From Paraburkholderia phenoliruptrix (GTDB lineage: Bacteria; Pseudomonadota; Gammaproteobacteria; Burkholderiales; Burkholderiaceae), in assembly GCF_902859825.1 (NCBI RefSeq), contig NZ_CADIKB010000004.1, positions 124,001 through 188,000 of the forward strand: a DNA stretch of 64,000 bases, written 5' to 3'. Each line of letters opens with the position of its first letter. The first letter of the stretch is position 1. The translations under genes and the position numbers were made by a program. The notes under the pieces were generated by a model that was not told the origin of the DNA, made no database searches, and saw nothing but the letters and a program-made list of their open reading frames with translations. Of the stretch, positions 27,260 to 34,140 are shown piece by piece.

Positions 27260-28102
27260 TCAACGGTTGTTGCGGTTCATGAAGATGAGCCGCTCGAACA
27301 GGCTCACGTCCTGCTCGTTCTTCAACAGCGCGCCGGCAAGCGGCGGAATGATCTGCTTCTGGTCCTCCGAGCGCAGCGCTTCAGGCGGAATGTCTTCGGC
27401 GAGCAGCAGCTTGAGCCAGTCGAGCAGTTCGGACGTGGACGGCTTCTTTTTCAGCCCCGCCACGTTGCGCAATTCGAAGAAGCTCTGCATGGCGGCGGCC
27501 AGCAGTTCCTTCTTGATGCCGGGGTAATGCACCTCGACGATCTGCTGCATCGTGGCCGGGTCGGGGAACTTGATGTAGTGGAAAAAGCAGCGGCGCAAAA
27601 ACGCGTCGGGCAGCTCTTTCTCGTTGTTCGAGGTGATGATGACGAGCGGCCGCTGCTTTGCGCGCACGAGTTCGCGCGTTTCGTACACGTAGAACTCCAT
27701 GCGGTCGAGTTCGCGCAGCAGGTCGTTCGGGAATTCGATGTCGGCCTTGTCGATTTCGTCGATCAGGAGCACGGTTTGCTCGTCCGACTCGAACGCCTGC
27801 CACAGCACGCCCTTGACGATGTAGTTGCGGATGTCCTTGACGCGCTCGTCGCCGAGCTGCGAATCGCGCAGGCGCGACACCGCGTCATATTCGTAGAGGC
27901 CCTGCTGTGCCTTGGTGGTGGACTTGATATGCCACTGCAGAAGCGGCATGCCGAGCGCCGCAGCGACTTCTTCGGCCAGCATGGTCTTCCCGGTGCCGGG
28001 CTCGCCTTTGATGAGGAGCGGGCGCTTGAGCGTCATCGCGGCGTTGACCGCGAGCTTGAGGTCGTGGGTGGCGACGTATTGCGATGAGCCTTCGAAACGC
28101 AT
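27260..28102 (-). CDS. MoxR-family AAA+ ATPase
   Basis: A 280-residue AAA+ protein of the MoxR group starting at ATG 28102 (MRFEGSSQYVATHDLKLAVN). Walker A is GEPGTGKT in LLIKGEPGTGKTMLAEEVAA, Walker B is LLIDEIDKADIEF, sensor 1 is IITSNNEKELPDAFLRRC. It pairs with the VWA protein immediately downstream, the usual chaperone pairing of MoxR with CoxE-like partners. A TATACT -10 lies about 33 bases before the start. The cytochrome genes on the other side are divergent. Confidence 0.94.
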   Translation of the reverse strand: MRFEGSSQYVATHDLKLAVNAAMTLKRPLLIKGEPGTGKTMLAEEVAAALGMPLLQWHIKSTTKAQQGLYEYDAVSRLRDSQLGDERVKDIRNYIVKGVLWQAFESDEQTVLLIDEIDKADIEFPNDLLRELDRMEFYVYETRELVRAKQRPLVIITSNNEKELPDAFLRRCFFHYIKFPDPATMQQIVEVHYPGIKKELLAAAMQSFFELRNVAGLKKKPSTSELLDWLKLLLAEDIPPEALRSEDQKQIIPPLAGALLKNEQDVSLFERLIFMNRNNR

Positions 28103-28134
28103 GGCGAGGTGCTCTCTGGCGAGGGAAAAAACCC

Positions 28135-28140
28135 AGTATA
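28135..28140 (-). promoter_or_regulatory. -10 element of moxR-VWA operon
   Basis: TATACT on the minus strand lies 33 bases before the moxR ATG. The -35 at 18 bases (TTCAGG) is weak. Confidence 0.4.
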
Positions 28141-28341
28141 AGTCAGAAGCCCTGTTGGCCTGAAACGGGCTCGCGTAAGGTTGCAGCCGCGTTGCCCGCG
28201 TTGCTGTCTGTCGGCTGCCGGCGCTGCTGCGCTGGTGGCGCGACGCCCGCGCGCAGGCGGCGCGCGGGTCGCGGACATGGGGTACGCAAGCGGCGCCGCA
28301 CGCGGCCGCTCGTGGCGGGCCGCCGCCCACGCCCCGCGCGG

Positions 28342-28371
28342 TGGACGTTCGGCGCGGCGACGCGGTACAAT
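28342..28371 (+). promoter_or_regulatory. Possible promoter of the cytochrome c pair
   Basis: TGGACG (28342-28347) and TACAAT (28366-28371) are separated by 18 bases, 99 bases before the first cytochrome start. Confidence 0.4.
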
Positions 28372-28470
28372 TAGCCCGATTTTTTTGGCCTGCGTGGCTC
28401 CCTATAAGAAAAACGGCGCGGGCCGTTGCCTTTTTGGGCGCCCGTTTCCCCTCAAGCCAGGTTACATGCT

Positions 28471-28839
28471 ATGAACAAATTCGTCGGCAAACACGTCGTG
28501 ATCGCAGCGCTGTCGGTGCTCGCGGGCTATGCGGCCAGTGCGCAGGCAGCGGATGTCGTCGGCAACGCGAAAGCGGGCCAAGGCAAGGTCGCAATGTGTA
28601 TTGGCTGCCACGGCATCCCTGAATATCGCACGGCTTACCCTGAGGTGTACCGCGTGCCCATGCTGGGCGGCCAGAATCAGGCGTACCTCGAAAACGCCCT
28701 GCGCGGCTACAAGAAGGGCGACCGCCACTTCGAAACGATGCACGCCATCACCGCGTCGCTATCGGATCAGGACATCGCCGACATCGCTGCTTACTACGCA
28801 GCGCAAAATTCCTCGTCGAAGAGCAATCCCGACAAGTAA
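28471..28839 (+). CDS. Periplasmic class I cytochrome c (monohaem) 1
   Basis: A 122-residue exported cytochrome starting at ATG 28471 (MNKFVGKHVVIAALSVLAGY), with a signal peptide ending near AQAADV. The haem site is CIGCH in MCIGCHGIPEYRT, and the Met of HFETMHAITASLSDQDIADI is a candidate axial ligand. The final stretch is a short hydrophilic tail. It is followed after 57 bases by a second monohaem cytochrome; together they resemble one diheme cytochrome c4 split into two genes. Likely electron carrier to a terminal oxidase in the periplasm. Confidence 0.9.
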   Translation: MNKFVGKHVVIAALSVLAGYAASAQAADVVGNAKAGQGKVAMCIGCHGIPEYRTAYPEVYRVPMLGGQNQAYLENALRGYKKGDRHFETMHAITASLSDQDIADIAAYYAAQNSSSKSNPDK

Positions 28840-28896
28840 CCGGCTGCGGTTATCGAACCAGTCAACGGCTACTCATTTCGCGGGACAGGAGAATTC

Positions 28897-29280
28897 ATGA
28901 ATAAGCCCCAACAGGCACTCCACACGGTGTTCAAGGCTGCATGCGCGTCGGCGGCAGTATTCGGTCTGGTTGCTGCGAGCGTCGCCCATGCGGCCGACGC
29001 CGGCAACGGCAAGGTGCTGTCCGAGAGCCACAATTGCGCGGCATGTCACGGCCCGAACCTGAACAAGCCGGTGAGCCCGGAATATCCGAAGCTCGCGGGT
29101 CAGCATTCCGATTACGTCTACTGGGCGCTGCGTCAATATCAGATGGGTAACGGCAACCCGCACATGGGCCGCAATAACGCGATCATGCAAGCCCAGGTGC
29201 AAAGCCTGTCGCAAAGCGACATGAAAGATCTCGCGGCTTATATCGAATCGCTGAAGGGCGATCTCGTGCAGAAGAAGTAA
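28897..29280 (+). CDS. Periplasmic class I cytochrome c (monohaem) 2
   Basis: A 127-residue exported cytochrome with a signal peptide (MNKPQQALHTVFKAACASAA ... AHAAD). The haem motif is CAACH in HNCAACHGPNLNKPVSPEYP. The LAGQHSDYVYWALRQYQMGN segment and a later Met-containing stretch match cytochrome c4/c553-type domains. It is the second gene of the pair and ends at a strong terminator. Function is inferred from fold and location; the redox partner is unknown. Confidence 0.92.
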   Translation: MNKPQQALHTVFKAACASAAVFGLVAASVAHAADAGNGKVLSESHNCAACHGPNLNKPVSPEYPKLAGQHSDYVYWALRQYQMGNGNPHMGRNNAIMQAQVQSLSQSDMKDLAAYIESLKGDLVQKK

Positions 29281-29335
29281 GCACCGCGTACCGTCCACAT
29301 TGACCGCGCTGCTGCGCGGTTGCGCCGGCCATTGC

Positions 29336-29362
29336 AAACACCCCGCTTAGTGCGGGGTGTTT
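29336..29362 (+). terminator. Terminator of the cytochrome pair
   Basis: A perfect 11-bp stem AAACACCCCGC / GCGGGGTGTTT around TTAGT is followed by TGCTTT. Confidence 0.85.
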
Positions 29363-29408
29363 TGCTTTGAGGCGCGGCTTCTATGTCTCTGGATGTCGCG
29401 CTATCCGC

Positions 29409-29843
29409 CTAGTCCCGCGTCGCGCGGCGCTCGATCCGTTGCAGATAGGCGTCCGTGTCCGGCGGCAGGCCCGTGCGCTGCGCTTCCCAGATGGTTTCGC
29501 CGAGGCACTCCATGATCGCGTGCTGTGCGTCGTGCGTCGAACCGAGCCGGGCGGCGAGGCGCTCGTGCGCGGCGCGGATGCCGGGCGGCTGGTCGATCGA
29601 CAACTGTTCGCTGATGGCGAGGTGCATCGACAGATGCAGGAACGGATTCGTCTGCCCGCGTTCGGGCGAGTAGTCCTGCGCCTGGGCCGCCTCGGCGTCG
29701 GTCAGTTCGGCGTGATACTCGGGATGCTCGCTGATCCAGTCGGCGGCGATCGCTTCGAGCGGCGTCAGGATCTCGCCCTGGCGCTGCTTGCGCCAGGTCT
29801 CGGTGAAGAATTGACGGACTTCGTCGCGGCTGGGATTGAACAT
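29409..29843 (-). CDS. DUF1841 protein
   Basis: A 144-residue cytosolic protein starting at ATG 29843 (MFNPSRDEVRQFFTETWRKQ). The sequence QTNPFLHLSMHLAISEQLSI, then LGETIWEAQR near the C-terminus, match DUF1841, a family of about this length common in beta- and gammaproteobacteria and without assigned function. It lies downstream of nth and rsxB on the same strand, as the likely third gene of that transcript. The HLSMHLAISEQ stretch contains two His that could bind metal, which is speculation. Confidence 0.88.
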   Translation of the reverse strand: MFNPSRDEVRQFFTETWRKQRQGEILTPLEAIAADWISEHPEYHAELTDAEAAQAQDYSPERGQTNPFLHLSMHLAISEQLSIDQPPGIRAAHERLAARLGSTHDAQHAIMECLGETIWEAQRTGLPPDTDAYLQRIERRATRD

Positions 29844-30009
29844 CGTGGGATCGGTGTCTTGAGTGAAGAGTGAAAGCATGTCGCGCACGCGGGCCACGGC
29901 GAGCCGCCAGGGCGATGCAGTCAACCGGCGCCGCTCGCGAGGCCCGCTGCTTCAGGCGCAACGCACCATTTTACGCGCCGCTGCGGCGGCCCGCTGAGGG
30001 TGCTTGCGC

Positions 30010-30654
30010 TCAAAGATCGGGCGGCGGCGTCTTCGGCCGGAATTCGCACAGCGGCTCGATCACGCAATGCCAGCACTCCGGCCGGCGCGCCTTGCACACA
30101 TAGCGGCCGTGCAGGATCAGCCAGTGATGCGCGTCCTGTTTGAACTCGGCGGGCGTGAATTTTTCAAGCGCGGCTTCGACCGCGCGGACGTCCTTGCCGG
30201 GCGCCAGTCCCGTTCGATTCGCAACCCGAAAGATATGCGTGTCGACGGCGATAGTCGGATGCCCGAACGCGGTGTTCAGAATCACGTTGGCCGTCTTGTG
30301 TCCGACGCCCGGCAGGCTTTCCAGCGCCTCGCGGTCCTCCGGCACCTCGCCGCCGTACTGGTCGAGCAGAATGCGGCAAGTGGCGATCACGTTCTTTGCC
30401 TTGTTGCGGTACAGGCCGATCGTCTTGATGTAGTTCGCGACGCCTTCCTCGCCGAGCTCGAGCACCTTCTGCGGCGTGTTCGCGACCGGGAACATCTTGC
30501 GCATCGCTTTGTTGACCGACACGTCCGTGGCCTGCGCGGACAGCAGCACGGCAATCAGCAGCTCGAACGGCGTGGTGTACTCCAGCTCCGTGGTGGGATG
30601 CGGATTGAGGCTTTGAAGCGTTTCGTAGATGGCGCGGCGTTTGTTCGCGTTCAT
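30010..30654 (-). CDS. nth: Endonuclease III
   Basis: A DNA glycosylase/AP lyase for oxidised pyrimidines, 214 residues, starting at ATG 30654. The helix-hairpin-helix segment LPGVGHKTANVILNTAFG holds the catalytic lysine K120, and D138 is in PTIAVDTHIFRV, the same numbers as in E. coli Nth. The [4Fe-4S] cysteines are C187, C194, C197 and C203 (CKARRPECWHCVIEPLC). It follows rsxB after 25 bases, the order seen in several Proteobacteria. Confidence 0.97.
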   Translation of the reverse strand: MNANKRRAIYETLQSLNPHPTTELEYTTPFELLIAVLLSAQATDVSVNKAMRKMFPVANTPQKVLELGEEGVANYIKTIGLYRNKAKNVIATCRILLDQYGGEVPEDREALESLPGVGHKTANVILNTAFGHPTIAVDTHIFRVANRTGLAPGKDVRAVEAALEKFTPAEFKQDAHHWLILHGRYVCKARRPECWHCVIEPLCEFRPKTPPPDL

Positions 30655-30679
30655 GCTGAGCGGGCGAAGACGGTTGCGG

Positions 30680-31588
30680 TTAGCGCGGGTTGCGCGTGTC
30701 AGCCGGGGCCGGCGGCGTAGGAGCGTTGACGATGTCAGTGGTGTCTGCAGCTTCGGGGCTGTCGTTGCGCGCAAGGCCCAGACGGCGGCGGCGGGCTTCG
30801 GCGGCGTCGATCTGCGCCTGCACGTCGGCGCTGACATGCTCCGTATTCAGCGGCCCCTGGCCCTTGGCTGCCAGTTCTTCCTTCTTCTTGCGCGCACGTT
30901 CGAGTGCGGCCTGAATGATCGCGCGTTTCTTCGCCTCGGCGTCGTCGGCGACAGGCGCAGCCGGGGCGGGCGATGCCGCCCAGCTTGCCGCATTGCCGGG
31001 CTGAGTATCCACGGCTGCACTGGCCGCGGCAGCGCTGCTTCGCCGCGCCGCAACACGCGCTTCGGCGGCTTCGCGCTCGCGCGCGAGACGCGCCTCGCGC
31101 CGGTCATGCCGCTCGCGCGCGGCCTCAGCCTGGGCCTCGCTCCACGCGTCCCACCCGGTCGCCTCGCCGGTGACGGGCGGCATGGAAATGCAATCGACCG
31201 GGCAGGGCGGCACGCACAGGTCGCAACCCGTGCACAGTTCGGCGACGACCGTGTGCATGTGTTTCGGTGCCCCAACTATTGCGTCGACCGGACAGGCCTG
31301 CATGCACAGCGTGCAGCCGATGCAGATCTGTTCGTCGATAACCGCCAGTGGACGCGGCCGTTCGACGCCATTGGCGGGGTTAAGCGCAATCACCGGCTTG
31401 CCGAGCACGGCCGCCAGCCGCGCGACGCCTTGCTGACCGCCCGGCGGGCACTGATTGTAGTTGGCTTCGCCGCGTGCGACGGCCTCCGCATACGGACGGC
31501 AGGCCGGATAACCGCACTTGGTGCATTGCGTCTGGGGAAGCAGATCTTCAATGCGATCTGCGAGTGTCTTGATCTGGATCACGGTCAC
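30680..31588 (-). CDS. rsxB: RsxB-like polyferredoxin, anchorless, with long C-terminal tail
   Basis: A 302-residue iron-sulfur protein. The ASC domain ligands are C22, C25, C30 and C47 ([17 protein letters not shown]), followed by two ferredoxin-type clusters: C89/C92/C95/C99 ([12 protein letters not shown]) and C119/C122/C125/C129 ([12 protein letters not shown]). The N-terminal membrane helix of E. coli RsxB is absent. After about residue 150 comes an Ala/Arg/Lys-rich, probably helical extension of some 150 residues. No rsxA, C, D, G or E gene is in the window. It may deliver electrons to a cytosolic partner such as Nth rather than to an Rnf complex (inference). Confidence 0.88.
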   Translation of the reverse strand: MTVIQIKTLADRIEDLLPQTQCTKCGYPACRPYAEAVARGEANYNQCPPGGQQGVARLAAVLGKPVIALNPANGVERPRPLAVIDEQICIGCTLCMQACPVDAIVGAPKHMHTVVAELCTGCDLCVPPCPVDCISMPPVTGEATGWDAWSEAQAEAARERHDRREARLAREREAAEARVAARRSSAAAASAAVDTQPGNAASWAASPAPAAPVADDAEAKKRAIIQAALERARKKKEELAAKGQGPLNTEHVSADVQAQIDAAEARRRRLGLARNDSPEAADTTDIVNAPTPPAPADTRNPR

Positions 31589-31644
31589 GATGTGGGGCCA
31601 GGCGGGACTCGGCGGGCGGCCGCACAGCTTGAACTAAATAGCAC

Positions 31645-31692
31645 ATTATCGCCGATTTCCCCAATTGCCATCGGCAATCCATGTGCCATAAT
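31645..31692. promoter_or_regulatory. Divergent promoter region of rsxB and tetR with dyad
   Basis: For tetR: TTGCCA (31665-31670), 16-base spacer, CATAAT (31687-31692). The -35 is part of the inverted repeat TTGCC-ATC-GGCAA (31665-31677). For rsxB, GATAAT on the minus strand (31645-31650) is a -10 candidate. The dyad could bind the adjacent TetR protein and control both genes; this is inference. Confidence 0.55.
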
Positions 31693-31823
31693 CGAAGCGC
31701 CTTTTTCGAAAGACCGCAGAAGGGTTTTCCCCCAAACCAGCCCGTCCAGTGCTGTCGGTGCAAGGCCCGAGGAGAGGCCGGCGGTGCGATCCGGATAACG
31801 CGGCTCACGAAGACCATGCCACC

Positions 31824-32456
31824 ATGAATCAGCCGAAAATCAAAAGAGATCCTGAAGGCACCCGGCGTCGCATTCTGCTTGCGGCCGCCGAAGAGTTTGC
31901 AAATGGTGGGCTATTCGGCGCGCGCGTCGATCAGATCGCCCGCCGCGCGGAGACGAATGAACGCATGCTCTACTACTACTTTGGTAGCAAGGAGCAGCTA
32001 TTCACAGCGGTACTTGAGCACGCGTTCAGCGCGCTCAACGAAGCGGAGCGCACGCTCGAGCTGAACGGCATTGCACCCGTGGAAGCCGTCACGCGTCTTG
32101 CGCATTTCGTGTGGGACTACTACCGCGATCATCCCGAGCTGCTGCGTCTCGTCAACAACGAGAATCTGCACGAGGCGCGTTATATGCAGAAGTCGACGCG
32201 CATCCGCGAAATGATTTCGCCGATCGTCGCCACGCTCGGCGGCATTCTCGAGCGAGGCCAGCGCGCCGGTCTGTTCCGTACCAATGTCGATCCACTGCGT
32301 CTATACGTGACGCTTTCGGGCATGGGCTACTACATCGTGTCCAACCGCTACACGCTCGAAGCCACGCTCGGCCGCGATTTCAGCAGTCCGGCCGAACGCA
32401 GCGAAGTGATCCAGATGAACACCGAATTGCTGCTCGCGTATCTGTTGCGAAAGTAG
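31824..32456 (+). CDS. TetR/AcrR family transcriptional regulator
   Basis: A 210-residue regulator starting at ATG 31824 (MNQPKIKRDPEGTRRRILLA). The helix-turn-helix occupies about residues 12-60 (AAAEEFANGGLFGARVDQIA, then NERMLYYYFGSKEQLFTAVL). The C-terminal ligand domain resembles RutR/PsrA-type TetR_C domains. It is divergent from rsxB and convergent with phaZ, with which it shares a terminator. A dyad at its -35 suggests autorepression. The ligand is unknown. Confidence 0.93.
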   Translation: MNQPKIKRDPEGTRRRILLAAAEEFANGGLFGARVDQIARRAETNERMLYYYFGSKEQLFTAVLEHAFSALNEAERTLELNGIAPVEAVTRLAHFVWDYYRDHPELLRLVNNENLHEARYMQKSTRIREMISPIVATLGGILERGQRAGLFRTNVDPLRLYVTLSGMGYYIVSNRYTLEATLGRDFSSPAERSEVIQMNTELLLAYLLRK

Positions 32457-32572
32457 CAGGAACGCTGGTGCCGGCTTCGCGCAGTTGAGCGCACTGCCGG
32501 GCAGCGAGGCGTTGCCGCCCGCCCTCCAGGCGCTCGACCTATGTGCGCGACGTAGAGGCGCCCGAGGTGAAA

Positions 32573-32598
32573 AAACGGCCTCCGTATGGAGGCCGTTT
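32573..32598. terminator. Bidirectional terminator between tetR and phaZ
   Basis: AAACGGCCTCC / GGAGGCCGTTT, a perfect 11-bp stem with loop GTAT. An A-run on the left gives a T-tract for phaZ (minus), and TTTCG on the right serves tetR. Confidence 0.88.
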
Positions 32599-32683
32599 CG
32601 TTGTTATCGGCTGCTTCGGTTGCTTGTGGGTTGCGCGCGAGGTTGCGGGTAAGGAGCGCGCGGCTCGCACGCGAACCGGCCGC

Positions 32684-33961
32684 TCATACCTCGGCCTTTT
32701 CCTTCACCGCCCTGGTCGCCTTGTTGTGTTCGAGGATGAAGTCACGCAACTGCGGATAGATGATCGTGCGCCAGCGGCGGCCCGAAAAAATGCCGTAGTG
32801 GCCACACTTTTCCGCGGTGAAGTGACGCTTGTTCTTCTCCGGAATGCCCGTGCACAGTTCGTGTGCGGCATAGGTCTGGCCGTCGCCGGAAATATCGTCC
32901 AGCTCGCCTTCGATCGTGAAGAGCGCCGTTCGGGTAATGTCCTGCGGCCGCACGCGTTCGCCGGCCACATCCCACGTGCCTTCCGCCAAACTGAACTCCT
33001 GAAACACGACGCGGATCGTGTCGAGGTAGTAATCGGCGTCCATGTCGAGCACCGCGTTGTACTCGTCGTAGAAGCGGCGATGCGCTTCCGCGTCGTCTTC
33101 GTCGCCGCGCAGCAGGCTTTGATAGAAGTCCCAGTGCGACGCCGCGTGACGCTCCGGATTCATCGCGACGAAACCGGTGTGCTGCAGGAAGCCCGGATAG
33201 ACCTTGCGGCCCACGCCCGGATAGTTCGGCGGCACCGTGAAGATCACGTTGTTCTCGAACCACTCGTAGGAGTGCTGCGTGGCAAGCGAATTCACCGACG
33301 TTGGGCTCTTGCGGGCGTCGATGGGGCCGCCCATCATCGTCATGGTGCGCGGCGTGTCTTCGCCGCGGCTCGCCAGCAGCGAAATGGCCGCGAGCACCGG
33401 CACGGTCGGCTGGCAGACCGAGATCACGTGCAGATTCTTTGCACCAATATGGCGGATGAATTCCTGAATGTACGCAACGTAGTCGTCCAGATGAAACTCG
33501 CCGTCTTCGAGCGGCACCATGCGCGCGTCGATCCAGTCGGTCAGGTAGACCTTGTGGTCCTGCAACAACGTGCGCACTGTGTCACGCAGCAGCGTGGCAT
33601 GGTGGCCCGACAACGGCGCGCACACCAGCACGACCGGCTCGTCTTTCAGCTGGCTTACGGCCTCGCTGTCGTCCGCGAAACGCTTGAAGCGCAGCAGGCG
33701 GCAAAACGGCTTTTCGATAATCGTTTGCTCGATGATCGGAATGTTGTGGCCGTCCTTGACGATCTGATGCAGGTTGAACTCCGGCTTCTCATAGTCCTTG
33801 CCGAGCCGGTAGAGCAGTTCGTAACCGGCCGAAAGGCGTGTGGCGCCGGGCACATAGGCCAACGGGCTGGCGGGATTCGCGAACGATTTGGACGCGGCCT
33901 GGGCCCAGGCGGTAAGCGGGCTCAGCATAGCCCGCTGGAATTCGTGCAGTTGATAGAGCAT
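32684..33961 (-). CDS. phaZ: Intracellular polyhydroxybutyrate depolymerase
   Basis: PhaZ hydrolyses stored PHB granules in the cytosol to 3-hydroxybutyrate. The 425-residue product starts MLYQLHEFQRAMLSPLTAWA. The catalytic nucleophile is Cys183 in VISVCQPTVPVL, the same position as in Cupriavidus PhaZ1, and LVCAPLSGHHATLLRDTVRT belongs to the alpha/beta fold. The C-terminal domain (EGELDDISGDGQTYAAHELC, then KCGHYGIFSGRRW) carries the His and Asp of the triad. A consensus-like sigma-70 promoter precedes it. No PHB synthase gene is nearby. The shared terminator with tetR lies 86 bases after the stop. Confidence 0.95.
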   Translation of the reverse strand: MLYQLHEFQRAMLSPLTAWAQAASKSFANPASPLAYVPGATRLSAGYELLYRLGKDYEKPEFNLHQIVKDGHNIPIIEQTIIEKPFCRLLRFKRFADDSEAVSQLKDEPVVLVCAPLSGHHATLLRDTVRTLLQDHKVYLTDWIDARMVPLEDGEFHLDDYVAYIQEFIRHIGAKNLHVISVCQPTVPVLAAISLLASRGEDTPRTMTMMGGPIDARKSPTSVNSLATQHSYEWFENNVIFTVPPNYPGVGRKVYPGFLQHTGFVAMNPERHAASHWDFYQSLLRGDEDDAEAHRRFYDEYNAVLDMDADYYLDTIRVVFQEFSLAEGTWDVAGERVRPQDITRTALFTIEGELDDISGDGQTYAAHELCTGIPEKNKRHFTAEKCGHYGIFSGRRWRTIIYPQLRDFILEHNKATRAVKEKAEV

Positions 33962-34069
33962 GGGTGCTCCGTTTTAAGCGGTTCGCATGGGGCTTCGCAA
34001 ACACGCGTGTGGCGTTGCGGCAGGCCATATTGGTTGTTGGCACATTGTTATCGGCCGACAGACGGTTCG

Positions 34070-34098
34070 ATCATATAGAAACAAGTGGAATTGTGCAA
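34070..34098 (-). promoter_or_regulatory. Sigma-70 promoter of phaZ
   Basis: On the minus strand TTGCAC (34098-34093), a 17-base spacer and TATGAT (34075-34070) form a good promoter. Just upstream (34091-34109) is TTGTGCAATGCAGCAATTG, a TGC-rich stretch reminiscent of PhaR sites. Confidence 0.65.
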
Positions 34099-34140
34099 TG
34101 CAGCAATTGAGCGATGTCGATCCGTAAAAGTGTCATGGAA

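Larger units (their letters stand above)
28103..28470. other. Divergent promoter region, MoxR / cytochrome c genes
   Basis: These 368 GC-rich bases separate moxR from the cytochrome genes. I see a -10 for each direction (28135-28140 minus, 28366-28371 plus) and no gene. Confidence 0.5.
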
